This document shows, in pieces, positions 45,164 to 53,752 of a DNA stretch of 64,000 bases. The first letter of the stretch is position 1. Each line of letters starts with the position of its first letter. This DNA is from SKZT01 sp964478625 (GTDB lineage: Bacteria > Desulfobacterota > Desulfobacteria > Desulfobacterales > SKZT01): assembly GCA_964478625.1 (NCBI GenBank), contig CAYZJH010000004.1, forward strand, positions 49,865-113,864, in the 5' to 3' direction. The notes beneath the pieces were generated by a model. That model was not told where the DNA came from, did not search any database, and saw only the letters and a program-made list of their open reading frames with translations. A program made the translations under genes and the position numbers.

Positions 45164-46204
45164 CTAAAGGGGATAGGGAACCGCCATTAGTCCGAGGGTT
45201 TCATCCAGCCCAAGCATAATGTTCATGTTCTGAACCGCTTGGCCTGCAGCGCCTTTCACCAGGTTGTCTATGGCAGAAGTCAAAACAACCAGTTCAGCTT
45301 CCCGATCAACATGTATGCTGATGTCGCAGAAATTAGTTCCCTTAACATGAAGCGTATCGGCACTGCTTCCTTCAGCCCTGAGTCGAACAAAAGGCCGTCC
45401 GCAATAAAATTCCCGGATACAATTTCTGATTTGTTCTTCACCGGCATTTTTTTTCAACCTCGCATATAAAGTGGTTTCCATGCCTCGGGTCATGGGAACA
45501 AGATGGGGAACAAAGGTAACATGTACCTGTTTTTTCGCTTCGCCGCTGAGCACTTCATCCATTTCCGGATTATGCCTGTGCTTGGCCACTTTGTATGCCT
45601 TGAAAGATTCGTTCACTTCACAATGAAGGGTAGTCAGGGAAGGGGATCTTCCTGCCCCGCTTACACCGGATTTGGAATCCACAATGATTCTTTCCGTATC
45701 AATAAGGTCTTCCTTGATCAGCGGTATTAAGGGAAGAAGTGTACTCGTGGGATAACAACCTGGATTTCCAATAATATCAGCTGATTTTATTTTTTCTGCA
45801 TAAACTTCGGAAAGACCATACACGCTCTTTTTTAATAACTCCGGGCATGTGTGGGGCTGATAGTACTTTTCGTATAGGGTAACATTTGAAAAACGAAAAT
45901 CAGCAGAAAGATCAACGATCCGCTTTCCTTTGTTTATCAGGGAAGGCATAATTTCCATCGGCAATTTATGGGGAAGTGCCATAAAGACCAGATCCACTTT
46001 TTCAGCCAGGCTATCTGCTGAAAATTCTTCACATGGCAAATCCACAACCCCGGCCATTGAAGGATACACGTTTGAAAATAATTTCCCTGGATATTGACGG
46101 GAAGTCAAAGCAGCAAGTTTCACTTCAGGATGTCCGGCCAATATTCTGACCAATTCAGCACCAGCATAGCCTGTGGCCCCCACAACCGCAACACGGGTCA
46201 TCAT
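45164..46204 (-). CDS. argC: N-acetyl-gamma-glutamyl-phosphate reductase
   Basis: 346 residues. NADP fold VAVVGATGYAGAELVRIL; catalytic Cys in GNPGCYPTST; HRHNPEMDE and VPMTRGMETTLYA are typical. It catalyses the third step of arginine synthesis. No other arg gene is in the window. The start has two adjacent ATGs (46204 and 46201). It sits between the two liv clusters in the same direction. Confidence 0.96.
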   Translation of the reverse strand: MMTRVAVVGATGYAGAELVRILAGHPEVKLAALTSRQYPGKLFSNVYPSMAGVVDLPCEEFSADSLAEKVDLVFMALPHKLPMEIMPSLINKGKRIVDLSADFRFSNVTLYEKYYQPHTCPELLKKSVYGLSEVYAEKIKSADIIGNPGCYPTSTLLPLIPLIKEDLIDTERIIVDSKSGVSGAGRSPSLTTLHCEVNESFKAYKVAKHRHNPEMDEVLSGEAKKQVHVTFVPHLVPMTRGMETTLYARLKKNAGEEQIRNCIREFYCGRPFVRLRAEGSSADTLHVKGTNFCDISIHVDREAELVVLTSAIDNLVKGAAGQAVQNMNIMLGLDETLGLMAVPYPL

Positions 46205-46311
46205 TGCTCCAATTTCCTTGTTTTAAAAATTTTCAGAATGACTAGCTTAAACAAATCTTCAAAAAGGTGCTTAGCAAAGGTTAAATTTAATTTCAAGGAG
46301 ATTGTCCAAAG

Positions 46312-47028
46312 CTATCCTCCCAGGTAAGCCTTTTTAACTTCAGGGTTTTCAAGCAGGTCCTTTGAAGAACCCTCTAATACGAGATTCCCGCTTTCGAGCA
46401 CATAACCTCTTCCCGCAAATTGAAGTGCAAGACGAGCATTTTGCTCCACCAGCAATATTGTTGTGGAATCCTCCCGATTAATTTCCTTGAGTGCCTCAAA
46501 AACATTAAGCATCAGCAGCGGAGCTAATCCCATTGAGGGCTCATCCAGTAGCATGATTTTTCTTCCGCTCATAAACGCCCTACCAATGGCCAGCATCTGT
46601 TGTTCTCCGCCGCTGAGAGTGCCGGACTTTTGTTCCCGACGCTCATCCAGTCTTGGAAAAATTTCAAATACCCGTTTGAGATCTTCTTGAATTTTATCAC
46701 GGTCTTTTCTGGCAAAAGTAGCCAATTGCAGGTTTTCCATTACCGTCAAATTACCAAAAAGACGCCTCCCTTCAGGAACATGGGAGATTCCCAACCGGCT
46801 GACAACCTTGTCCGGCGAAAACTTAAGAAGATCTTGTCCCTGGTAGATCATTTTGGTACCAAACTCCACCGGAACCATTCGTGAAATGGCTCTGAGTGTC
46901 GTACTCTTTCCAGCACCGTTGGCACCGATAATGGAAACAATCTCCCCTTCATCAATATTGAAATTGACTCCCTGAAGCGCTCGAATTTTGCCATAGGATA
47001 CGCTGAGGTTTTCCACAGATAGTAACAT
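46312..47028 (-). CDS. livF: LivF ATP-binding protein (cluster 2)
   Basis: 238 residues: GANGAGKST, LSGGEQQ, IMLLDEPS, VEQNAR. Same family as the liv1 copy but clearly diverged. Its ATG overlaps the livG stop by one base. Confidence 0.94.
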   Translation of the reverse strand: MLLSVENLSVSYGKIRALQGVNFNIDEGEIVSIIGANGAGKSTTLRAISRMVPVEFGTKMIYQGQDLLKFSPDKVVSRLGISHVPEGRRLFGNLTVMENLQLATFARKDRDKIQEDLKRVFEIFPRLDERREQKSGTLSGGEQQMLAIGRAFMSGRKIMLLDEPSMGLAPLLMLNVFEALKEINREDSTTILLVEQNARLALQFAGRGYVLESGNLVLEGSSKDLLENPEVKKAYLGG

Positions 47029-47798
47029 TACTCGACTGTCTCCGTGCCCAAGTATGCGTCAATGACTTTGGGATTTTTCTGAATTTGCTCAGGGGTGCCT
47101 TCCGCAATCACCTTACCAAAAACAAGTGTTTGTATTATTTCACAAAGCTCCATGACCATCCGCAACCTATGCTCGATTAAAAAAATAGCCAGCCCCAATC
47201 GGTCTTTAATTTCCCGGATAATGTTCATCATCTGAATCAATTCTTCCGGATTCATTCCCGCAGTAGGTTCGTCAAGAAATAATATTTTAGGTTCCATGGC
47301 CAAAGCTCGGGCCATTTCAACCCGACGCTGCGCTCCATAAGGAAGATTGGTTACCACCTGGTCAGCCAGGTGTTTAATCCCGAGCATTTCCAAAAGTCCA
47401 TAAGCCTTAAATTCATTTTCAGCTTCTTCCCGATGCCGTTTGGGTGTTCCGAAAAACGCCCCGATCAGCCCATATCCAAGCTTAGAATAGCGAGACATTT
47501 TTACATGCTCCAAAACAGTCATATGACGCCAAAGCCTAAGTTCCTGAAAAGTGCGCCCAAGTCCCAAGGATGCGATCTGATAAGGTTGAAGCCCTACGAT
47601 ATTTTTTCCATCCAGAAAGATCTCCCCTTCAGTAGGCCGATAGACACCGGTCAAAAGATTGAAAACAGTGGTTTTCCCTGCACCGTTGGGTCCGATAAGC
47701 CCCCTGACCTGACCGGGTTCAATAATCAAATTATAGTCGCTCACTGCCCTGAGCCCTCCAAAATCGTGGCTCATATTTTTAACTTCAAGAAGAGGCAT
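47028..47798 (-). CDS. livG: LivG ATP-binding protein (cluster 2)
   Basis: 256 residues: GPNGAGKTT, LPYGAQRR, ILFLDEPTAGMNPEE, and IEHRLRM as H-loop. Signature ends LPYGAQRRVEMARAL. Spacing to livM is 15 bp. Confidence 0.94.
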   Translation of the reverse strand: MPLLEVKNMSHDFGGLRAVSDYNLIIEPGQVRGLIGPNGAGKTTVFNLLTGVYRPTEGEIFLDGKNIVGLQPYQIASLGLGRTFQELRLWRHMTVLEHVKMSRYSKLGYGLIGAFFGTPKRHREEAENEFKAYGLLEMLGIKHLADQVVTNLPYGAQRRVEMARALAMEPKILFLDEPTAGMNPEELIQMMNIIREIKDRLGLAIFLIEHRLRMVMELCEIIQTLVFGKVIAEGTPEQIQKNPKVIDAYLGTETVE

Positions 47799-47813
47799 TG
47801 AAACTTTTATTCC

Positions 47814-49112
47814 TTATTTCTTGTTTCTAGGTGAACAGATATGTCTGACATCGAATTCCTTAAATGCGATTAACCCTGTTGGGCGGTATATCATCACCAG
47901 AATCAACAGCAATGGAATAATGATCCATTTAAAAATCTCCAATGGTCTGAGCATTTCGCTCAAAATACTTAAACTGACAGCCCCGACAATGGAACCATAA
48001 ACTGAATTCAATCCTCCGAAATAGACCATTGCTAAAGATTCAGCCAGCCTTTGAAGTCCGAATGTGGACGGATTGACATACCTGAGAACATGCGCGAAAA
48101 GTCCTCCACTTACCCCTGCCCAAAAAGCCGCAAAAAGAAATGCTACAATTTTGGTTCGACGGGTATTAACAGTCATGGCATCCGCAGCCATTTCATCATC
48201 ACGAACGGCATTGAGTGCTTTGCCGATTGTCGATCTGACAAAATTATTGATGATCCATACACAAAGCACAGTCCAGGTGAATACTGTGGGAAGATTGGCC
48301 CAGTTGGGCTGACTCCCCAAACCTCTTGGGCCTCCTACCACCTCTAAATTTTCGATCATGCTCTTCACAATAAACATAAATGCCAGGGAAATTATTGCCA
48401 GGTAGTCCCCTCGGGTTCGAAATGACGGAATGGCTATTGCCAATGCTCCCAGAGATGCAACTATTCCTCCGAAAATAAGTGCGAGCGGAAACATGTAGGG
48501 ACCCAGAGCAGGGGAAAGAAGCGGGTCACCGAAAATTCGGTCTTTGGCAAAAAATACAAGGGTAAAAACAGAAGCCGCATATGCCCCCAATGCCATAAAC
48601 CCTGGATGGGAACAGGAAAACTCACCCATGTACCCATTAATGACATTAAGGCTGAGAGTCATCATCACTGCGATAAGGGTTAGTTTCAATGTCAAAACAC
48701 GATAAGGGCTGATATCAGACCAGAAATGCAATATTCCGTAAAAAATTCCCAGATGAATCATCACCGAAAAAAACAAAGGGAGTTGAATCAGTTTTTCAGC
48801 CACAAGATTTGCCATCGGCGCGCTAAGCCGGCCCAATAAACATATGGGAAATAAATAAATTAAGAAAACATATGCAATCGCGCCAGGAATCAGCATGGGT
48901 TCTTTAAGGGCTATAACAAATCCGAAAAGGACAGGAATCCTTGGCAAACCTAGTAATCCTGCCAATGAATTTCCCACGGTATGTTCCAGAAAAACCGCAA
49001 TGACGGCACCTGAGAGCCATCCAAGAAGTGGTACTGTTGAAAAGAAAGCTTTCAGGAATTGTCCGGTTCGTCCCCAAACGGATCCGGACCGACTTCCGCT
49101 ATTTTCCGCCAT
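47814..49112 (-). CDS. livM: LivM permease, long form (cluster 2)
   Basis: 432 residues, about 100 longer than the liv1 copy because of extra N-terminal helices (residues ~15-110) before the conserved part (NVINGYMGEFSCSHPGFMALGAYAA, GKALNAVRDDEMAADAM, in pieces). Ten or more hydrophobic segments. The extension is also seen in some LivM proteins in other species. Inner-membrane channel. Confidence 0.92.
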   Translation of the reverse strand: MAENSGSRSGSVWGRTGQFLKAFFSTVPLLGWLSGAVIAVFLEHTVGNSLAGLLGLPRIPVLFGFVIALKEPMLIPGAIAYVFLIYLFPICLLGRLSAPMANLVAEKLIQLPLFFSVMIHLGIFYGILHFWSDISPYRVLTLKLTLIAVMMTLSLNVINGYMGEFSCSHPGFMALGAYAASVFTLVFFAKDRIFGDPLLSPALGPYMFPLALIFGGIVASLGALAIAIPSFRTRGDYLAIISLAFMFIVKSMIENLEVVGGPRGLGSQPNWANLPTVFTWTVLCVWIINNFVRSTIGKALNAVRDDEMAADAMTVNTRRTKIVAFLFAAFWAGVSGGLFAHVLRYVNPSTFGLQRLAESLAMVYFGGLNSVYGSIVGAVSLSILSEMLRPLEIFKWIIIPLLLILVMIYRPTGLIAFKEFDVRHICSPRNKK

Positions 49113-49159
49113 ATGACATCCTCATTTTTGATTGATCATTTTTATCAATACCATCATCA

Positions 49160-50083
49160 TCACAACCTCAATCGGGCGCTATAAGGTTCTCCAAAAAAAC
49201 CATGAGGACGAAAAACCAATATTAACAAAATAATTGAATAGGCGATCAGATCTCTTAAAGTCGATGGAAATATCATGGCTACAAAAATTTCGATAAACCC
49301 CAGTAAAAATCCGGCAAGCGTAGCCCCAAGCACCGAACCTCTTCCACCCAAAATAGCGGCAACAAAAGCTTTCCATCCGAATACAATGCCCATATAAGGA
49401 TCAAGCACCGGATAAGCCACCCCGAACAGAATTCCCGCGGCTGCCGCAAGGGCTGATCCGATAGCAAACGTGAGCCGAGCAATCGTATTGATTGAGACTC
49501 CCATCAAAGGAACAACGGTATAATCATATGCCATAGCCCTCATGGCCATACCCCATTTGGTTCGCTGAACGAACTGGTGAAGTGCCACCATGAGCGCTAA
49601 AGAAACCACTACGATCATGATCCGTTTATTGGTTACATACACTCCGGCAAGGTTATAGGTTTCCGTTTGGATTAAGGCAGGGAAACTGACCCTTCGCGCA
49701 CCCAGTAAAATCAGATTCCCTGTCTCCAGAATGATACCGATCATCAATCCTGTTATGGCTGCTGAAGCTCTCGGGGCATCTCTTAACGGCCGATACCCTA
49801 CCCTCTCGACGATCATACCGACAAATGAGGTAAGAAACATCGAAAAAATAATGGTTAATACAAGTATCATCCAGTTAGGAGCTGAAATAATCCCTGCGGA
49901 GACAAGTGCAAGAAGCCCCGTAGCCACGCCGAACCCAATGTAGGCCCCCACCATGAAAATGTCGCCGTGTGCAAAATTAAAGAGCATGAGAATACCGTAG
50001 ACCATGGAATAGCCCAGTGCAATAAGTGCATAAAAGCTTCCCCATTGCAGGGCATTGACCAGGTTCTGGAAAAAAAATATCAT
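49160..50083 (-). CDS. livH: LivH permease (cluster 2)
   Basis: 307 residues with eight or so helices. LQWGSFYALIALGYSMVYG, NFAHGDIFMVGAYIG, and TKWGMAMRAMAYDYTVVPLMG are LivH signatures. Preceded by a terminator after the binding-protein gene. Confidence 0.93.
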   Translation of the reverse strand: MIFFFQNLVNALQWGSFYALIALGYSMVYGILMLFNFAHGDIFMVGAYIGFGVATGLLALVSAGIISAPNWMILVLTIIFSMFLTSFVGMIVERVGYRPLRDAPRASAAITGLMIGIILETGNLILLGARRVSFPALIQTETYNLAGVYVTNKRIMIVVVSLALMVALHQFVQRTKWGMAMRAMAYDYTVVPLMGVSINTIARLTFAIGSALAAAAGILFGVAYPVLDPYMGIVFGWKAFVAAILGGRGSVLGATLAGFLLGFIEIFVAMIFPSTLRDLIAYSIILLILVFRPHGFFGEPYSARLRL

Positions 50084-50105
50084 TTAAGCATGCTCCTTGT
50101 GTTCT

Positions 50106-50152
50106 AAAAAGGCGAGCATGGAAGATTTCTTCTTCCTGAAGCCCGCCTTTTT
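50106..50152 (-). terminator. Intrinsic terminator between livK and livH (cluster 2)
   Basis: On the minus strand AAAAAGGCGGGC (50152-50141) pairs, with one G-T, with GCTCGCCTTTTT (50117-50106), closing a ~23-base loop; the T stretch belongs to the stem end. Same position in the operon as in cluster 1, with unrelated sequence. Confidence 0.7.
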
Positions 50153-50170
50153 GTAATTAATGTCCTGAAA

Positions 50171-51343
50171 TTATGGACATACGGATTTATAAAACTCAAA
50201 TTCACCTTTTTCACTGATCCTAACAATGACCGCACACTTAATGGGATCGCCCTCTTCGGTAAAAGTCATTTTACCGGTTATACCCTCATACTCTTTGATT
50301 CCGGCCATAGCATCTCTTACACTTTGGCGATCTTTTTCAATGTTTCCCGTCAGATTGCCTGTTGATTGAATAGCTGCTTGAACAATTCCCAAAGAATCCC
50401 ATGTTAATGCCGCAACATCATCCGGAACATATCCGTACTTTTTTTCATATCTTTCGATAAATTCTTTTGTTTTACCCTTGGCCCCGGCTGCGGCATAATG
50501 AGTGCTGAAAAACAGGCCAAAGCAATTTTTGCCACAAAGTTCTATTGTTTCTGCCGAGCCCCAGGAATCGCTTCCCACAATAGGTTTGTTCCACCCTAAT
50601 TCGTGGGCCTGCTGAACAATAAGCGCAACCTCATTGTAATATTGGGGGGTAAAAAGGACCTCAGCTCCGGATCTGATAATTTTGGTCAACTGTGAACTAA
50701 AATCCGCATCCTTGGTCGTAAAACTTTCATATGCCACAACACTTCCTTTACCATTTATTTTTTCCCAGGCTTCCTTGAAATATTCGGCAAGTCCCTTGGG
50801 ATAATCGCTGGCTACATCATATAATACCGCTGCTTTGGTAAACCCGAATTCTTCTTTAATAAAATTGGCCAAGACCGGTCCCTGAAACGGATCCAGAAAA
50901 CATCCCCTGAATACAAAAGGCCTATCCTTTGTAGTGTCAGGATTGGTGGACCATGGGCTGATCATGGGTGTGCCGTAATTGTTTGCCACATCTCCAGCGG
51001 GGACCGCCTGTTTTGAAGACTGAGGCCCCACAATGACAAGCACTTCATCTTCGGTGATCATCTTAGTATTAGCCTTAACGGCAGATTCAGCCTTGGATTC
51101 GTTGTCCTCAATAACGATTTCCACAGGGTACTTGGTTCCGCCCACATCCAAACCCCCTTCAGCTTTTATATCCTCTAACCACATTTGAGCCGCAAATTTG
51201 GTGCCTTCTCCGACTTTGGGGATATCACCGGTAATTGGGGCATTGATTCCAATTTTAATTACCTTTGGCCCGCCCCATGCACAAGGAGAAAAAAGAAATC
51301 CTATTACAAGAATCGAAACCGTTAAAAAAAGACCCTTTCGCAT
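50171..51343 (-). CDS. livK: Substrate-binding protein of ABC transporter (cluster 2)
   Basis: 390 residues from MRKGLFLTVSILVIGFLF, with AAGGAGGTCAAC before the ATG (the frame extends upstream to 51427 without a ribosome site). Signal peptide then a Leu/Ile/Val-type binding fold (KIGINAPITGDIPKVGEG, VGPQSSKQAVPAGDVANNYG, SDSWGSAETIELCG). Ligand not determined. First gene of the liv2 cluster. Confidence 0.92.
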   Translation of the reverse strand: MRKGLFLTVSILVIGFLFSPCAWGGPKVIKIGINAPITGDIPKVGEGTKFAAQMWLEDIKAEGGLDVGGTKYPVEIVIEDNESKAESAVKANTKMITEDEVLVIVGPQSSKQAVPAGDVANNYGTPMISPWSTNPDTTKDRPFVFRGCFLDPFQGPVLANFIKEEFGFTKAAVLYDVASDYPKGLAEYFKEAWEKINGKGSVVAYESFTTKDADFSSQLTKIIRSGAEVLFTPQYYNEVALIVQQAHELGWNKPIVGSDSWGSAETIELCGKNCFGLFFSTHYAAAGAKGKTKEFIERYEKKYGYVPDDVAALTWDSLGIVQAAIQSTGNLTGNIEKDRQSVRDAMAGIKEYEGITGKMTFTEEGDPIKCAVIVRISEKGEFEFYKSVCP

Positions 51344-51461
51344 GTTGACCTCCTTTTTGGTTTGAGAAAAATGGCTACAAGATAAAAAAATGAACCGCCT
51401 TAATAAAGTGAATTTGATGCCTATCACAAGCCTGAAATTTTTTCAATCATCATCATGGGTA

Positions 51462-51671
51462 TCATCGCTTTTTAATATCCTCCACAAGATCTTTTAAAAT
51501 TGCCATAACATTTTTTCCTCTTTCTCTGGCAATTCTATGAGCATCATCCACCAGCCTAACAGCCTGCATTTCCAGTTGATCACCTGGAGGAACCTCGGTA
51601 TTCATTCGCTGGTACTGCCAAACCAAAAGTTTTACGGCCATTCGCTCTTGCTGTTTTCTAAAAAAACCCAT
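51462..51671 (-). CDS. Small conserved-looking charged protein, unknown function
   Basis: 69 residues from MGFFRKQQERMAVKLL. No signal peptide, no Cys. The central QLEMQAVRLVDDAHRIARERGK-like stretch is an amphipathic helix. The start lies 14 bases before the holA stop (51658), so translation is coupled to holA. I do not recognise a family. Confidence 0.6.
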   Translation of the reverse strand: MGFFRKQQERMAVKLLVWQYQRMNTEVPPGDQLEMQAVRLVDDAHRIARERGKNVMAILKDLVEDIKKR

Positions 51672-53172
51672 TGGCTGAACCTCCGCTGGTTGATCTGATG
51701 GATCCATTTAATTGCAGTGCTGAATGCCTGCAAATTTTGAAAACAACATTTTCAAGTACCTGCCGGGGATTTTGAGCTGTTGACTTCATCAGTAAATCGG
51801 CTTCCTTGATGGCATGTAATACTGCTTTCAAATCAGCCATCGAAAAATTATCCGACTTTTTTAACATTTGGTATACCGGATAAGGATTCTTGGGATTTTT
51901 CATCATTAAAAGGTCTGAACCTTCACCAGCTTTCGCTTTGGAACTCTTTCCCTTGCCTTTTACTTTCAGTTCTTCCAAACCACTTTCCAATCCAGCAAGA
52001 CAGGTTCGAAGCATATTGTCATATTCTGTTATTGCGGCCATAACATGTTTCTGAAAATAATGATAAGTGGCATCCTTATGCCAAACACTTCCAAGAGGAT
52101 TTTCAACAAAGCTTTTAACATTGATTAATTTTCTGATTTGATTCGCCATGGCTGTTAGAAGTTGGAGAGGATGCATTCCAGATGACAATACAGACGATAA
52201 GAGCCCTAACGATGTTTCCATATTCCGGTCTGTAATGGCGTTGGTAAACTCAAAAATCGGATCCAGGCGTGTGCGGTTTAAAATTTCCTTTACATCAGAC
52301 TGAGCAATGGTTTCGCGATCCCCCACATAATTGATGAGTTTTTCCAACTCATTCACAAACGCGCGAATATCAAAACCAATCATCTCTAGCATCATGAAAT
52401 AGGCTTCCTTTTCAATTTTTTTGCCTCTTTTGCTAAGGATAGCTCTCATTCGCTCGTTTAGAACCAACTCCTGCTGTACCTTATCCGCTCTTTTCTCTCC
52501 CCTGGGAACAGTGCAATCAATAATCCAGCCACGATCCCTGATTGTTTTATATAAGCGGTGGGTTTTCCCGACCATATCCGTAGTTATCCCCAAATAATGA
52601 CCTTTGGGAAAACCCTTTTCTATTGCCTGAATCAAAAGTTCAACCCAATCCAAAGATTCTTTCGTGACCGACAGGCTTTTGTTTTGACAATACTCTACAA
52701 TCTGATCAATCCATTCGGAATCTTCGTTTGGATCGGCTCCAAGCCTTTCAAGCCTGTCTTCTCCATAAATATCCGCAAAAGTGAGATTGAGGTTGCTTAA
52801 AAATTTGATAAAATAGACAGATGCCTTTTTCATTTCACTATGTTCAACCTCGGTTTTGGCTTTTTGAAAAAGGCTTTTGTTATCTTCTTTGGTATAAAAA
52901 ATGTTGGCATCCTGAAGAACTACCAGTTTATTTCCGGAAATAAGAGAATAGGTGTTTATGCGCTCAATCGCCTTTGGAATATTTTCCGAGTTTCCATCCA
53001 ACGGTTCGAAGTTTAACGTTTTTGAGGTTTCAGCCAACAAAAGATCTGCAATCTTATCTAATGCGTTTTTATATAGAAATTCTTCCCCATGAATCAAAAA
53101 CACCTGGGGAAACATTTCCATCTTAGTACATTCCAGCTGTTTGTTTAAATTTTTGAACAACAGTTCCGTCAT
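51658..53172 (-). CDS. holA: DNA polymerase III delta subunit, long form
   Basis: About 504 residues against the usual ~340. The N-terminal part has VFLIHGEEFLYKNALDKI (P-loop-like fold), then an insertion-like region (~125-235: DIYGEDRLERLGADPNEDSEW and WIIDCTVPRGEKR), then DIRAFVNELEKLINYVGD, DPIFEFTNAITDRN and LLTAMANQIRKLI, the hallmarks of HolA. It loads the beta clamp. The start could be TTG 53202 or ATG 53172 (used). A Lys/Gly/Ser-rich stretch follows near the C-terminus. Confidence 0.82.
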   Translation of the reverse strand: MTELLFKNLNKQLECTKMEMFPQVFLIHGEEFLYKNALDKIADLLLAETSKTLNFEPLDGNSENIPKAIERINTYSLISGNKLVVLQDANIFYTKEDNKSLFQKAKTEVEHSEMKKASVYFIKFLSNLNLTFADIYGEDRLERLGADPNEDSEWIDQIVEYCQNKSLSVTKESLDWVELLIQAIEKGFPKGHYLGITTDMVGKTHRLYKTIRDRGWIIDCTVPRGEKRADKVQQELVLNERMRAILSKRGKKIEKEAYFMMLEMIGFDIRAFVNELEKLINYVGDRETIAQSDVKEILNRTRLDPIFEFTNAITDRNMETSLGLLSSVLSSGMHPLQLLTAMANQIRKLINVKSFVENPLGSVWHKDATYHYFQKHVMAAITEYDNMLRTCLAGLESGLEELKVKGKGKSSKAKAGEGSDLLMMKNPKNPYPVYQMLKKSDNFSMADLKAVLHAIKEADLLMKSTAQNPRQVLENVVFKICRHSALQLNGSIRSTSGGSANGFF

Positions 53173-53242
53173 GTGCAATATCCGGATCGTTTCGGCTGAC
53201 AACCCATGGGCATTAGGGATTAAAAAACACCAATTGTGTTCG

Positions 53243-53749
53243 TCACATTCTGTCAGGCATTTTGTTGAACACTAGGTGATAGACAAAGATAGCTATGCCA
53301 ATGCTGATAGCGCTATCTGCAACATTAAAGGCAGGCCAGTGCAAGTTGCCTATGTAAAAATCCAAAAAATCGATTACAACCCCCAACCTGACCCTGTCGA
53401 TCATGTTACCGATTGCTCCTCCTAAGATCAAAGCAAAACCAAAGGATAATAAAAGATAGGATTTTGGAGTCTTGTGGTAGTAATAAATAATCAAGCCGAT
53501 GGCAATAGCCGATATAAACAGGAAAGCAAAATGGCGCCAGGCCGCACTATGTCCTGCTAAAAACCCGAAAGCACCTCCGGGATTATGAATGTGGGTGATA
53601 TTGAAAAATCCTGGGATTACAGAAATAGTCCCATAAAGAGGCAACATTTCGAATATGATTATCTTGGAAACCTGGTCGATGATAACTACAATTCCCGAAA
53701 CAATCAATAGTCTAAAATATTTTTTCCCCGTACTATTGAAATCCGCCAT
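53243..53749 (-). CDS. lspA: Lipoprotein signal peptidase II
   Basis: 168 residues, four transmembrane segments. IIDQVSKI, NPGGAFG, GGAIGNMIDRVRLG and FNVADSAISIG give the two catalytic Asp residues (NMIDR and NVADS). It cleaves prolipoproteins such as the LpoA-like protein. It starts 3 bp after the ileS stop, the common ileS-lspA pairing. Confidence 0.96.
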   Translation of the reverse strand: MADFNSTGKKYFRLLIVSGIVVIIDQVSKIIIFEMLPLYGTISVIPGFFNITHIHNPGGAFGFLAGHSAAWRHFAFLFISAIAIGLIIYYYHKTPKSYLLLSFGFALILGGAIGNMIDRVRLGVVIDFLDFYIGNLHWPAFNVADSAISIGIAIFVYHLVFNKMPDRM

Positions 53750-53752
53750 TTA

